64,000 nt of DNA. Source: Siphonodentalium dalli. Taxonomy: Eukaryota > Mollusca > Scaphopoda > Gadilida > Siphonodentaliidae. The position numbers were made by a program, and so were the translations under genes. The stretch is taken from assembly GCA_032622095.1 (NCBI GenBank), contig CP136061.1, forward strand, positions 39,995,797-40,059,796. The letters are read 5' to 3'. The notes under the pieces were generated by a model that saw only the letters and a program-made list of their open reading frames with translations, was not told where the DNA came from and did no database searches. Below, in pieces: positions 44,664 to 57,569 of the stretch; positions within the stretch are counted from its first letter, which is position 1, and each line of letters starts with the position of its first letter.

Positions 44664-45065
44664 GGAGTTACATCTCTAGATGCTAGGATATTACAGTTTT
44701 CAGGTTCAGATCTCAAAATGTTTTCCCAGTGGGCTGAGGGGGCCTGGTTCCTCCCATGTGGGCCGTGGCCAGTCAAAAACTGCTAATCAAATAAAAAAAA
44801 ATTGATGCATGCACTTTGCTGGAGTTACATCTATAGATGCTAGGATTTTACAGTTTTCAGGTTCAGATGTAAACATTTTCTCCGACTGGGCTGAGGGGTC
44901 CTGGTTCCTTCCCTGTGGCCACTCAAAAACTGCTAATCCATTTAATAAACCGAAGCCTGAATTTGCCTGGGGTTAGACTTCTAGATGCAAGTATTTTGAA
45001 GTTTTAAGGTTCAGATTTTAAAATGTTATCCCACTGGGCCGAACCACAATGTGTCCTTTTCCCTC
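44664..45065. repeat. ~165-bp tandem array, right of LTR insertion
   Basis: About 2.5 diverged units, each with TTACATCTCTAGATGCTAGG or a variant, CAGTTTTCAGGTTCAGAT, an ACTGGGC(TGAGG) phrase and CAGTCAAAAACTGCTAAT. Continues the array at 34040-34194. Confidence 0.85.
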
Positions 45066-46254
45066 CTTGGTAGTTAATCAAAGACTAATATTCATATTCA
45101 TGAAATTAAAATATAATAAAGGCTGTGAAATTCCAGTTTGGAAATTTCAAGCCAATGGGGGGTGCACTTAGTAGTACGCGAACTTGGGAGTTTGGTCTGT
45201 CCCAAGCGGGGGGTGCAGTTGGAAATTCCAAGGTCGGCACCCCCACAACGAAGACCCTCTACCCACGTCCCTGCATCGAATATAGCCACGTCCCCGCATA
45301 GCTACGACGTATATAGAATGCATGGGCCTCGTTCTCATCCGCATACATACGCATGCGTATACCTAAATTAATAAATGACATTAAACAAGAAAACCATAAT
45401 CAAAAATGGTAACGCGGTCAAGATAATATACTATATACCCATGATTGTAATTATAGAATATAAAATATATTGGTTTCGCGAATTCCGTTAAAATAACAAT
45501 AACAACCAGCACCTAATTAACGAACCGGCGACCGACTCCGCCGTTTCCGACAACAATACCCAGTGGGCTGCAGAACGAAAAATTTCTATAAAAGTTGAAA
45601 TATAAAACTTACAAATTATCTTTTTCATTTCTTTTATTTGTAATTGACATAGCTTGTCACAAACCACAAATTAACATTATTGACATAATAATGTAAAAGA
45701 TAATAAACGAAATTGAAATTCCCAACTACACCTTTTTACCGGACTCGGCCTCCGGATCGCAGTTCGACTTTTAATCATCCCAAAATTTCCCATTCTATTA
45801 ATAAAACACCCATGTTAATGTCAGCGCCCACAGCTATCTAGAATCTCTTGGACAGTATACACTCGGCGCACGTAATAAACAAACATAGGTTGCACAAACA
45901 TTTGCGTACTGTTGGAATCCCTGACACATGGACATACTCGACATAGAGTAAAAAACCTTCGTCTTATGAGCAACGCTGGACGAGAGTCGGGCAGCACACG
46001 TGACTAGGAGTCCAACACTAGTCTGGGCGAATATTCGCAAAATGCCGAAATGTACCATAATATAATGCATTATTATAATGAAAGTGTTAATGACACTGTA
46101 GCTCAACACGGGGAGGCGTTAATAATGTTATGCTGAGCAGTCAATAGAATGATAAAGAAGGAAAGTCAAAAAGTTTAGGTAAATGGTTTGTATTGTGTAA
46201 ATGGAATTAATTCCATTTCAAACATTTCTCCACTAAATGTGGTCTCCGGGGTTT
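45066..46254. other. AT-rich stretch without genes
   Basis: Includes a short local duplication (GGGGGGTGCA near 45158 and 45210). The frame at 45834-46109 has no motif. Nothing else seen. Confidence 0.45.
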
Positions 46255-46995
46255 GCCGATGGATTCAAATGTGAAATCCAAGATGGCTCCAGGCGCCCAT
46301 GTTTTTTTAAACAAATTTCGGAAGAATTGGACAGCTTCCATCTAGAGGTCACACCAAATATCCATAAGAAGTTTGGATGAGGGGTGTGCCATGAAAAGAG
46401 TAAAATCCAAAATGGTCGCTGGCGACCATGTTTTTAAACTAAATTCGGAAAATATCGTTGGTACTCGTCTAGAGGTCACCCTGAATATCCATATGAAGTT
46501 TGGCGAAGATCGGATGAGGGTGTGGCCTTTATGTTGTGCCGAAGAATTTAGTTATGCAAAGAGTAAAATCCAAGATGGCCGCTGGCAGACATGCTTTTCA
46601 ACGGTTTCTGGGGAAATCGACGGCTCCCGTCAAAGGTCAATCTGAAGATGCGTATAGAGTTTGGTGATGATCGGATGAGGGATGTGGTATGAAGGCTGTG
46701 CCAACCAATTAAGGATTTGGTATTTCAAAAAGTAAAATTCAAGATGACTGCCGGCGGCCATGTTTTTCATCGAAAATCGCTAAAATTGGATAGCTCCCAT
46801 CTAGAGGTGATCCTAAACATGACTGTAAATGTTCAAAATATTTATCCAATAAATGCCGATCGATTCAAATTTGAAATCCAAATTGGCTGCTGTCGGCCAT
46901 GTATTTTAACGAATTTCGGGGAGGGATAGATGGCTCCCATCTAGAGGTCACCCCGAGAATCCATACGGTGTTTGGTGATGATTGGATGAGGGATG
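46255..46995. repeat. ~150-180-bp tandem repeat, about five copies
   Basis: Each unit has AAAATCCAAGATGG(C) followed by a GGC...CCATGTTTTT phrase, then CATCTAGAGGTCACCCTGAA or a variant, and ends with GATCGGATGAGGG(A)TGTGG. Spacing varies by indels. Open frames inside are repeat artefacts. Confidence 0.85.
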
Positions 46996-49900
46996 TGGCC
47001 TCTCGGGTGAGCCATATGAAATTGTTGACGGGCGCACATACTGATGCACGGAGGACGGACGCCAACACACGACAATAGCTCAAACTTTTCGTAAAACTTG
47101 TAGACGACTAATTGCGAATAACTAGTTACCAGACATCTCTGTTAAAATTTACATAATTTGCCAATTTGGTAAATGATATTTCTAAATTATAACCTATTAG
47201 CTTAAACAGGCTTCCCTCCCTTCGAGAGCCTTTATTCGGCGCCAGAGGGGCCTGCAGCCCCTTTGTATGTTAGGGGCGTACATCTCCATGTGTGCGCTTC
47301 GAGCAGATTTGGACCTAAATATTCACATAGATTCATATTCGACTCATTTGATTCTGAAATAAGCCAAGCCCATAGTGTACTTATACCAGTTATTATGTTG
47401 GATGGCGCGGGCCACTCGTGAATAGCAGTAAACAAGGTTGTTGACATTCGGACCGAGAGGTTTGTCTCGTAGTTTATATTGGATACTTCCTGAGCACCTG
47501 TTTGCGTGACTGAGATATAATAGAATAGGAGCTCGACTCTGTGTGAATCGTCAGTGATATCATTATACACACCCGACAACACATGATACACTAATGTGCA
47601 ACTGAGAACATGTATAATTGTCCGTCATTCAATTACATCTAGTTTACAACTAATGCACTGCATGAGTACACGAGGCATATATACGACAATTGCTTTGTCG
47701 TATACTACCAAAACAAGCGCCTTCAAATTTGCGCTCTCGATGTCTTCTGCGAAGAATAACGTTTTGCGGAATTTTTACCAGACTGCTTATTTCATGAGAA
47801 CACTAGCGAATGGGTGATACATTATGTTCAGATGCGTAACAAAACAGAAATTGTTGTGGATCACTGAAGTTCATAGGTCAACTCAATGTTGGCACACCCA
47901 AGGCTGATTTTGTTTGATAGAGACAGGATATAGGAGGATTGTTCCATAGAATGAGTTCCATTGGTAATATACGGCCGAATTCTGGTCTCTGGTCTGGTCG
48001 CGTAAACTATAGTCTAGACCAGGCCGAAACCACGGTGATCGCGATGTGTTAGCTAGCTTCGGAGCGAGTAAGCTGGGATTAGTGGTCCGCACTGGTCCGT
48101 ATCCTCGTCTTTTTGAAACTCAGGTTTACGTAAACCAATGTTTGCATTCTTATTGTCATTCAAGCCTGAGTCGTTATCTCGTGGGAATCCCGATTCAGAA
48201 TCTGGATTCAGATTACAGATTAGTTCCCGTACGACTTGGTTCGGTAAACGAACAGACCGGGAATTGGCAGAATCAGTAAACGAACAGACCGTAATCTCAA
48301 TCTCGTGGTAATCCAGATTCGGATTGGATTCCGATTACGGACTCAAATGTTCGTAATGTAAACAAACCGAGATTTCGCCACCTCGGAGTTTAAAAACACA
48401 ATAAAACATAAGAATCCGTCTCTTGTGTACAAATTATTGCGGAATATAAACGATCTATATCAAAGAATTTTAAATGCGGAGACAAATTTGTTTTATCGAA
48501 TGTAAACTGGGAGAATATTACTGATATTAGCCAAATAATAACGCTATTGATAGTAACGCTGGTGGGCACTTCGGTTGATGGCGAAGCAAATCAGTATAGA
48601 TATTATTGTCACTTTCATATGTCCATTTCATAATTCCATCCATAAAATACCGCCCGAACGCATGTCGATTTCGAATTCGGCGGATACGTCACCATTGACC
48701 GAATTCATGTGAACCTGATTGGATATGTCTTCTGTTGTGTTCGTTATTATAATGTTTTTTCTTATTCAAGAAATAGTAGGAATATATGATATCGATGGAT
48801 TATCAGATACACGCATGTAATATCTAGTCTTATAGCAATTTCATGTTTAAAATGTTTTCGTTAAATGCAGTCGTTTTGCACAATAGTCTCTGTATAGACA
48901 ACACACAATGGCCAACGTGCTGTACAATAGTTGGAAAATAAAGATTTGCTCATGAAGCTAATGTTGTGGTCTTGTGATCGCAGGTGAACTGCATCTCCCA
49001 ATCGCACAAACAAAAATGTAAAGCTTATTCTAGGATCTCAGGACTATATAGTGGAAATGTCAGTCAATTTATTGATTAAGTACCCACACGTACAAGTTCT
49101 ATGGACGTGGCGGGAGGTTTCCTTAAATTTCCGACCAACTGCACCCCCCCCCCCCCCCCCCCCCCCCAATGAACCAAAAATCAATCTCACAGGTTCGCAG
49201 AATTCCATTTGCAACCCTTGGAAATAGCCAACCTGACACACACGAAGATTGGAAAATTACCAACTTTTACTGGTTGAAAAAATCAAACAATGAGAACAAT
49301 TCCAACCTATATATGGTGTCAAATTAATGTACAACTAATGTTGTGTCATGCATGAAACTTCCAACTGCTGCAAATGTACCAAAGTTTAGTTTAAACATAT
49401 TTATTTCAAATATTTGTCAATTTTAGAAAACACATGATATATAACACATACATAATTTGTTTATACATACAATGTGATTGGAGGACAAGTGCTGACTCAC
49501 TGAAGGGTACCCCCCTCTCCCATATGTTATTACACTGAAAACATAAATAATTAGTAATGGCAAAGCAACATGACTGCCAAAACAAGTTGAACATATATAC
49601 AGATTACCGGTCACCCCCTCTCCCGAGTTAGTCATAAGTTTGTATATGTATTTATTTAAAATCGTTTGTTGCGTTTGCTGGCTTGTACGTATCATTATTT
49701 GGAACAGTTAGTCAAAAGAATCCTGATTTTTCCTCATATGAATGACTTCACAGCTAAGCAAATTGTACCAAAGTTCGGGGGGGGGGTCGAGACACCAGCC
49801 AACCCCTGTCGTCACGTCCCTGTGCAACTGAAAAGTTTCATGTGTTCTTCACAACATCTTCGGAATTTGATTCAGGAGGTCTAAGGCTGTTAGAATTAAA

Positions 49901-50929
49901 TGCTTGCGCTCATCAATAAACACACTTTAACTTGAAAAAAGATGCGATTAAGTCGGATTGGCAGCAAATTATGTGCCGTGTATATATACGCATAGAAGAA
50001 AAGCATGACTTTCACAACAAACGTGAACTTTATAAATATAAGATACAAATGGTACTTGTGTCAAATACATGAGCCGTGTTTGACGCTGGGAGAACATTAA
50101 ACATAGTTTCGGAGACCACGTGGATTTCAAAATCTGACCTAGAATCGGGAATTAGCCCCGCCCCCGTAATCGGCTTTGGATTCTGAATCGGGATTCCCAC
50201 GAGAAAACGACTCTGTGTCGGTCTGTTCATAATTCGAACCATGTGGTAACGTACAAGTTCTGGTAACAGAAACATAAGTATTTTTTGGAAGCATTTATCT
50301 TTATGTTAACCAAAAATGAATTGTGTATGCCGTGTAGATGATAGATTATCATTATATATGCACAGAACATCATTTAATATAATCGATAATGTGTGTTATA
50401 GGTAATAGTCTACAACTGAAACCTAGTACCCCCCTGGTATGAGATGTTTGTATAAACCGAGACTTGAACCTGAGACGAGAATACCTATTTCTGATTTCGC
50501 AGTAACGATACAGATAGGTAATTTGATTGTGAGTTTAGTTGGATTTACAATGGAGTTTTATTTATAATATCCTTGTGTTGTTTGTAGCATATTACCGTTA
50601 GATGAATTAAGTCAGATTTTCGTGATATTATTTCTGCGCGCAATATGTTATCGATGGGTGTGGTCGATACGGATAAATAGGGAATGCTAGTATATATAGT
50701 TTTGCAATCGGAACGTAATTCGCGTTGGGTGCGGTGTCTTTGGTTCCGTGTCTCTGAAATGAATTGACGTCGGAGCTTGTTTTGAAAGCACTAATTCAAC
50801 ATTTGGGAATACATTATTGCTGGACTGGATATCTATATCTATATTTGCGAATGTCTGTCTGTCTGTCTGTGTTCTATAGAAATTCACAGGGGACCACCTA
50901 GATGACACAGAAGGGGTTTAATAGGGGTA
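46996..50929. other. Region without recognisable genes
   Basis: Short frames only (47232-47591, 47596-47817, 49044-49241 and others), none with a domain. Features seen: an inverted pair of ~60 bp around CGTGGGAATCCCGATTCAGAATC (48178-48215 and 50155-50200), a run of about 24 Cs at 49144-49167, and an AATAAA near 48940. The first part (47320-47410) shares short phrases with 54160-54290, so it is probably another dispersed repeat. Confidence 0.45.
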
Positions 50930-52560
50930 ACTTTTTACGAGAAAGATAATGGCGAGGGTTAGAATTTTCTAAAGTGACGCCGTTGTTGTCAGGGGCAGAA
51001 AAGGGGAGGGGCAGAAAAACAATTTGTCGCCGATTGCCACCAAACTTATATATAATCATCCCCATAATATGAGGAATCTAATGGTGCGGTTTAAATATGT
51101 CAAAAGTCGCGCCGTTCGCGCCAGGGATGCCCGGAAGGGGAGAGGGGCACTAAAATTGATCAAAATAATTTTAGCACCGAATTCCACCAAATTGATGCAC
51201 ATTCTTCTGAGATCTTCTCCGTGATACAAGTAATCTTATTGTGTGATTTAAAGACGCCAAATTGGTGTCGTTGGGATGAAATATTTGGGGGGGGTGGTGG
51301 GTGGGTACTAAATCTGATAAGAATTGGTTTAGTCGCCGATTGCCACGAAACTTATACAAATTCATCCCCATTGTATGAGGTGTCAAATGGCGTGCTTAAA
51401 GCTGTCAAAGGTGACGTCATTCGAGTCAGGGGTGCACTGAAAGGGAGAGGGTCACCAAAATTGATACACAATATTTTTAGCACTAATTTCCACCAAATTG
51501 ATACACATTCTTATCAATGATATGAGGAATCTGATCGTGTGATTTTAAATACGTCATATTGGTGCTGCTTTTGTGAGAGATGGGGGTGGGGTGCGGTGGG
51601 CACTAAATTTGATAAAAAATTGTTTAGTCGCGGATTAGCACCAAACTTACAAACAATAATCTCCATGATATCAGGAGTCTAATTGTGTGGTTTAAAGATG
51701 TCAAAAGTGGAATCAGGGGTGCCTAGAGGGTGAGAGGGACACAAACAGTATGTTTAGTGCCGATTTCCTCCTGATTTATACATATTCTTCTCCGTGATAC
51801 GAATAATCTAATCGTGTGGTTTAAATGTGCCAAATTGGTGCCTTTTGGGTGAGAGATATGCAATGGTGGCCCTAAATTTGATACGAATTTGTGAACTCGC
51901 CAATTTTCATAAATTTTATATATATTCATCTCTATAATGAGTCTAAGTGTGTGGTTTAATGATGTCAAAAGTGGCGCCGCTTGAGTCCGAAATAGGGAGG
52001 GAGGATCACCAAAAACTTATAAAAATATGTTTAGTGCCAATTACCATCAAACTCATACACGTTCTTCTCAAATACAATGAATCAAATATTTGCCAATATC
52101 TGTCTGTGCTCTATATATAACTTTAAGGGTACAATCGAGATGGCACCAAGGCGGTCTAACAGGGGTAATTTTAGCACAGATATCGACCAAATTGATATAT
52201 TATTCTCCTCCGTGATACGAGGAATATAAACGTGTGATTTAAAGACGCAAAATTGGTGCCGTTTGGGTGAGAGATGGGGGGGGGGGGGGTAATAACTATG
52301 ATAAGAATTTGTTGCCGATTACCACCAAACTTATAAATAATCATCTCCATTATATAATGCATGCATGAGTCTAATAGACGTGGTTTAAAATGACAAAAGT
52401 GTCGCGGTTCAAGTCAGGCATGAGGGGAGTTGCACCAAAGGTGATAAAAATATATTTATTCCACCAAATTCATGCACGTTCTTCTCTAATGATATGATGA
52501 ATTAAATCACATTTGGGGTCGTTTGTGTCATGGATGGCGAGAGAAGATTCACTAGCATTT
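50930..52560. repeat. ~310-bp tandem repeat, about five diverged copies
   Basis: Each unit carries GTTTAGTCGCCGATTGCCAC, a CTTATA(CA)AATCATC phrase, AAAGATGTCAAAAGTGGCGC or a variant, GGGAGAGGG(TC)ACCAAA and a CACATTCTTCT block, plus a G-rich run (51284-51305, 52275-52290). Divergence is high, so the array is old. Confidence 0.8.
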
Positions 52561-53219
52561 ATAAGATTGTTCAATTCGCCGATATCCAACAAAGTTATAT
52601 ATAGTCATCTCCCAGGCCATCTCCATGTTGTTCTAAGGAGTTTTTGGCATTCCAATTTCACAATCTCGACAAATGGTGACCGAATTAAGTCACTTGAACA
52701 ATTTTATCTTCTCAACTGTCCTATTTATATGGGGATGGAAATCGGGGCATTCCTGATCTATTTAAGAGATACATATATTCATTCAAACTGAGGGACCTTG
52801 AATCGTCAGAGGATTGCATATTAGAATGGCTCATGTATATATTATAACACGATTGAGTCTTATTCAAAATAGTTTCCACAAAAAAAAGTTACAATTGTCA
52901 AGAGATATGGAATTGTAGAGCAGGCATGTTCAAAAATAGTGGTCACAGTGTGCAGTCAAATATGGTTACTTCTGATATAAAGGAAAACGCAGTTCGCAGC
53001 ACATTACTTTTGCAGGATCCTCCAATATTGACATCTGACAAGGGTATATCTGCCGATACAGAGGATTTATTTCATTTTTTAGAACAGACTCATCGCCTAA
53101 CATAAACAACTCAAAATCTCGGTGTGTCGGGCACATGTAGCTGCTATACATGCATAACATCAATTCTTTTAAGCTGAAAATGATTATCCAGTATATAGCA
53201 CCAGAACAGAGGAGCACAT
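52561..53219. other. No feature seen
   Basis: AT-rich sequence. Frames at 52513-52791 and 52966-53217 have no recognisable motif. Confidence 0.4.
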
Positions 53220-53607
53220 GGACATATCTTTAAAACATCTACATCTACATGAAGATATGATAAACTAGATTATTGATTGATTGATACATCTCTATGTAAA
53301 CACAATTTTCGTCTTTTATTTTTTCGAACTAATGTGTTTATGATGTTCATGTTTCATGCTATAACGTCTGAAGTATACGGAGTTGTAAATAAATAAATAT
53401 GATAAAATGATAATCGCTCCGACCTGACAAGGTGAGCCACTACTTATATTCCACGTGTAAGAATCGTGTTTTGTGATGCCATTTGGATATACAATTTATG
53501 AGAATACATGTAACACTTTGAGAGCAAGAGTATTCTCTGTTCCCATCAAATATCCACAGAGGGTTTCACATCACTTTAACCTGGGCAACGCCGGGTAACT
53601 CTGCTAG
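53220..53607 (+). mobile_element. Possible Helitron-type 3' end
   Basis: The stretch ends in CCTGGGCAACGCCGGGTAAC followed by CTGCTAG at 53601-53607 and then T. A GC-rich hairpin (GGGC...GCC/CCGGG) about 10 nt before a terminal CTAG is what Helitron 3' ends look like. The 5' end and its TC start were not found, so the left boundary is arbitrary. Confidence 0.35.
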
Positions 53608-54079
53608 TACAATACAACAACAAAAACTATCAAAATTATATTAAGACAAAACGACATTTCCGATTAAGTTGAATTAAATTAAATTAAATGGGACCCCCTG
53701 CTCCAGTTTCTTAAGCCTTGACATTTCAAATTGGTTTATTTGTTATAATTTGTCTTTAAAATTTGAGTTCCATAGAGGCGATAGCTCGTTCGACATCACA
53801 TATACTGCAAGTTCGTTCCTTTTGTGGTCTCCTTCTGCCTGTGCAGAACTGATGCAGGCATAAATTTTATATTAAACAAGCTGAAACAGGCTCTCTGCGT
53901 TAGGGATTTTGAAAAATCAAGTGGTAATACGGTCAAATTTCTTGATACTTTAGTGATAATACGGCTATATTTTGTTGAACAAAATGTTGATAAATAACAA
54001 GTTTTGGGAAATTTGATACCATAGTTGACAGTGGTTAGCATTATTTTGGTTGCAACATACCTATTCTGATAACTAAAGA

Positions 54080-54157
54080 AGACATGTTGTTGTTGTTGTT
54101 GTTGTTGTATATTGGTGGTATGGGGACGTCTGGTTGGATTGAGTACCTTTAAACCCA
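54080..54157. mobile_element. Fragment of the TTAAAGGTACTCAATCCG family
   Basis: A (TTG)n run followed by a GGGGACGTCTGG phrase and ending TTGGATTGAGTACCTTTAA. This matches one end of the MITEs at 32043-32526 and 63574-63734. The other end is missing. Confidence 0.65.
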
Positions 54158-54499
54158 TCATTCTGTTGAATGGCGCGGGCCGCAGTGAAAAGACATATCT
54201 AAAGAGCATACGCCTGGTCCGTAAATTGGTTCATATTGAACCTAAATATTAAAATTTATTTGATTCTGAAATAGGCCCATAGTGAGCTCATTTCAATTCG
54301 AGTGTTTTTTTATTTATTTAATTAAAAAAAATTAATTAAAATTTTGAAAAACTAACGCCGATATAACCTCCGCCAGGATACCCCGAGTTACCACACCAAA
54401 TTTAGTTTAAATCGGACCAGCAGTCTAACGACATAGTGCGACCATCGGTCATCATGTTGCCGAAAAATATACAACTTTCTTTCTTAGCGCGACCGTGGT

Positions 54500-54930
54500 C
54501 GCTTTAAGTAAAAGCCATTGGAAAAGTGTGAAGGGTACGTGTTATGCTGTTTGTAGATAGTTCAGCGGCCAAATCGAAAAAGATCTCTAGTTTAACGAGA
54601 TACCCCTACCCACGGTAGAACAAGTTAAAACCAACTTTTCGTTAAGAAGAAATATATATTGTTCACGAAAATGACAGCGAAAAATAACGGAATTGGTGGT
54701 GGCTATTGTCAAATCGACGATGAACGATACCCACCAGTGTCTTTTTCCAGAAATTAACGATTTGGGTCAAGTGAGCCCTGTGGCTATGTCCTAACTTATT
54801 TGCCAACATTGTTGGGGTTAACATTACTATATCATATCATATCATACCTCTAATTGATATGAAAACAGTGTTGGTTAATTTGGATTTTCCTGCCATTTGG
54901 AGCCGAAAAATTTATTAGTGAAATAATGGA
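54500..54930. repeat. Inverted repeat partner of 59740-60190
   Basis: About 430 bp with the landmarks GGTGGTGGCTATTGTCAAATCG, CGTTCATCGTCG (inverse), a GACATAGCC phrase and CATTTGGAGCCGAAA, found in the opposite orientation 5 kb downstream. Diverged with several indels; possibly two copies of one element. Confidence 0.75.
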
Positions 54931-55031
54931 TTTTAGCTACCCCGCCCAAAACATTACATATGTTTGTTAAGAACTTTACAAGATGTCCCAATTGATCATA
55001 ATGGGTCTCAAAATGACTCGTTCGCTGAAAA

Positions 55032-55290
55032 TTGGGCTCTGGGACACTGCATACGTTACAAAAGACGTGTTCGGGATTCCAGACCCAAGTTACAACAACA
55101 ACACATTTTATTAACTATTATCACAGTAAGTGTCGCATATCACAAGTATTCCATTATCGCTTAAGATTGAAACGCAGTAGTTTGAGCTGTGGCCTATTGG
55201 GTAATCACATTAAAACGCCCACTCTCTGTCGTTGTGGCAAAATAGAAACAGGACAGCATTACTTAATGTGTTTACGCCATGACGATCAAA
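55032..55290 (+). pseudogene. LINE C-terminal Cys/His fragment
   Basis: One frame reads FHYRLRLKRSSLSCGLLGNH then PTLCRCGKIETGQHYLMC. The C.CG..ET..HYL..C pattern is the terminal zinc-knuckle-like motif of Jockey/CR1-type ORF2, as also seen at 5199-6672. Upstream frames are full of stops. Short dead fragment. Confidence 0.6.
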
Positions 55291-55349
55291 TATCACACCC
55301 CAAAGATAGTTCCGCATGCTGGTCACAACAAACGAAGAACAGTTGAATG

Positions 55350-56630
55350 CGTGAATCATCTCATTGTTGTATATGGTCCCACTTGTGGTAAAGTGCCATA
55401 GTCTTTTGGGAACCATCTCATCCATAACAGATGCATATTTCCGGATAACACTATCATTTGTCCGCACCCTGAGTTAACATTGAGAGTATATAATTTGTTT
55501 AAGACTTCAAGTGGGATAGTGGGGTCCTCAATACCTAGAACATTCGCACCAGGATTTCGGGGGAACCAAACCACCCATACCAATTAATACTTCCATGCTA
55601 GGATTGTTCATACACTCAGCTAAGTTTTATGGCATATTACTTCAGTTCATGGTGTGTTCAAGATATTAATTGGGTTAAGGGGTCTCTAAACCAGTGAGTA
55701 TTTGCCTTTCTCATTTGACAACCACGTTTTGTAAAGTGACCCATACATTCAAGAACCAACCCATCCATAACAGATGTGAATTTCTTGATCTAGCGTCCAT
55801 TTCTCTACACCTTCAGTTAATATTGGGAGCATATAATTTCGGTTCATGTTGGGTTCAAGATTTCAAGTGGGGTAGTGTTGCCTCAAAACAAAGAAAATTC
55901 ACATTTTCGTATTTGACAGCTACCTTTTGTAAAGTTCCCCAGGATTTCTGGAACTAACCCACCATTACAAATTGTATATAATGATACCACTGCCTTTCTC
56001 TCACACACTACGTCAATATTGAGAGCATATATATTCAGTTCATAGTGTGTTCAAGAGTTCAAATTGGTTAAGGAGACACAAAACTGAGAATTCGCTGTTC
56101 TCGTTTGCTAGCCACTTTTTGTAAAGTGTCCCAGCCATTTGGAAACCAAAACATCCATTAAAGATGTATATTTCCATATATAACTATCATGTGTACACAC
56201 CCTCAGTATATTGAGATCACATCCGTTCAATTCGTGGTTTATTTAAAACTTTAAATGGGGTAGGGGGCTCAAAGAAAATTAAACGTTCGTATTCTCTGAT
56301 AGCACTACCTTATACTTTCACACTGTCAGTTTTTTTCGTTCCAGCGCGAACACTGCCTGCAGTTCGTATTGTGTTCAAGACTTTAAATCGGGTAGAGTTT
56401 TCTCGAAAAATTGAAAATTGCCGCGTTTTGTAAAGTGCCACACTATTTCTGGAACCAACCCATCCATAAACATTGTGTATGTCCTTATATAGCTATCCCT
56501 TGTACAAACCCTCAGTTAACATTGAGATCATATTCATTCAGTCTTTCAGTTCAAGACTTCTAATAGCGTAGGGGCACCTCAAAATATAGAACGTATTTGA
56601 AATAACGCTTGCCACCTGGGTCAAAATAGT
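55350..56630. repeat. ~250-bp tandem repeat, five to six diverged copies
   Basis: Recurrent phrases per unit: TTTTGTAAAGTGCCCCA, GGAACCAACCCATCCATAA, ACCCTCAGTTAACATTGAGA and GTTCAAGACTTCAAGTGGGG(TAG). No coding. Confidence 0.8.
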
Positions 56631-56679
56631 TTATGAGATATATGATGATCCGGCAATGCTTGGATAGTCACTATACAAT

Positions 56680-57050
56680 TCATGGATATCTACAGTACTA
56701 TATTATTGCTATAGCTATACATATACAAATATCCGTCCTAAATGGGCACACTAAAATTGTGTATATACCACCACGAGTATACGCTCGGGTCATAAACTAA
56801 TAATGCTATACTTATAGCTAAAGATACACGTTAAATATACACGTGAAATTTCACCATTTCATATACAAACATATAAATACCCCACTGAACGGGCGCACTA
56901 AAACTGTGCATATGACACCACGAGTACACGCTCGGGTCACAAACTAACAATGCTATATTATTCGTATAGCTAATATTACACGCTAAATATACAGCTATAA
57001 TATCACTATAGCTATACACATTAATATCCCAAATAAATGGGTGCACCTAG
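56680..57050. repeat. ~190-bp tandem repeat, two to three copies
   Basis: Units share ATATACAAATAT...CC(C)AATGGGCGCACTAAAA, CACCACGAGTACACGCTCGG, CACAAACTAACAATGCTATA and GTATAGCTAATATTACACGC with variants. Non-coding. Confidence 0.8.
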
Positions 57051-57569
57051 ATGTGCAGATGATGTCTGGACAATACTCATGAATTAATTCTCATCCATTA
57101 GCAATGCATGTGCTACATAGAGCCCACTGTTACCTGTAAAGAATGACAAATTCGTAATTGGTATCATGTTCTGGCATGCTAGAAAGAACCTAGGGCCCAC
57201 TAGTTCATTTGGACAATCCAATTTGATTCTTTGCTCTATCTTGTCTGGATTTGCACACATGCGGGGCCAACTGGCATTTACCATTATTTCAACCCATATC
57301 GTTGGGATGAGTGGTGGATGTTATGCTCTATTTCGCTAACATGGAATTAACATACAGATTGCATAAATATGCAACTTCTCCTGAATGGCACTGCTATATA
57401 CTGGTCAAGCCATTGGAGCCTGCATATAATATGCAAACTTAAACTGGAATCCGATGTATTCCATCACGAATATGACATCTATATTGCATGGAATGTGCAG
57501 AATAACAGTGCACGTGAAATGACAACTAATTGGAATCATACGTATTCCTTATATACATGTAAACAGGCA
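57051..57569. other. No feature seen
   Basis: Sequence between two tandem arrays. The frames at 57084-57284 (minus) and 57369-57572 (plus) have no recognisable domain. Confidence 0.4.

Noticed and set aside
47232-47591. 119-codon minus-strand frame
   Set aside because: Overlaps phrases repeated at 54160-54290, so it is repeat-derived; no domain seen.
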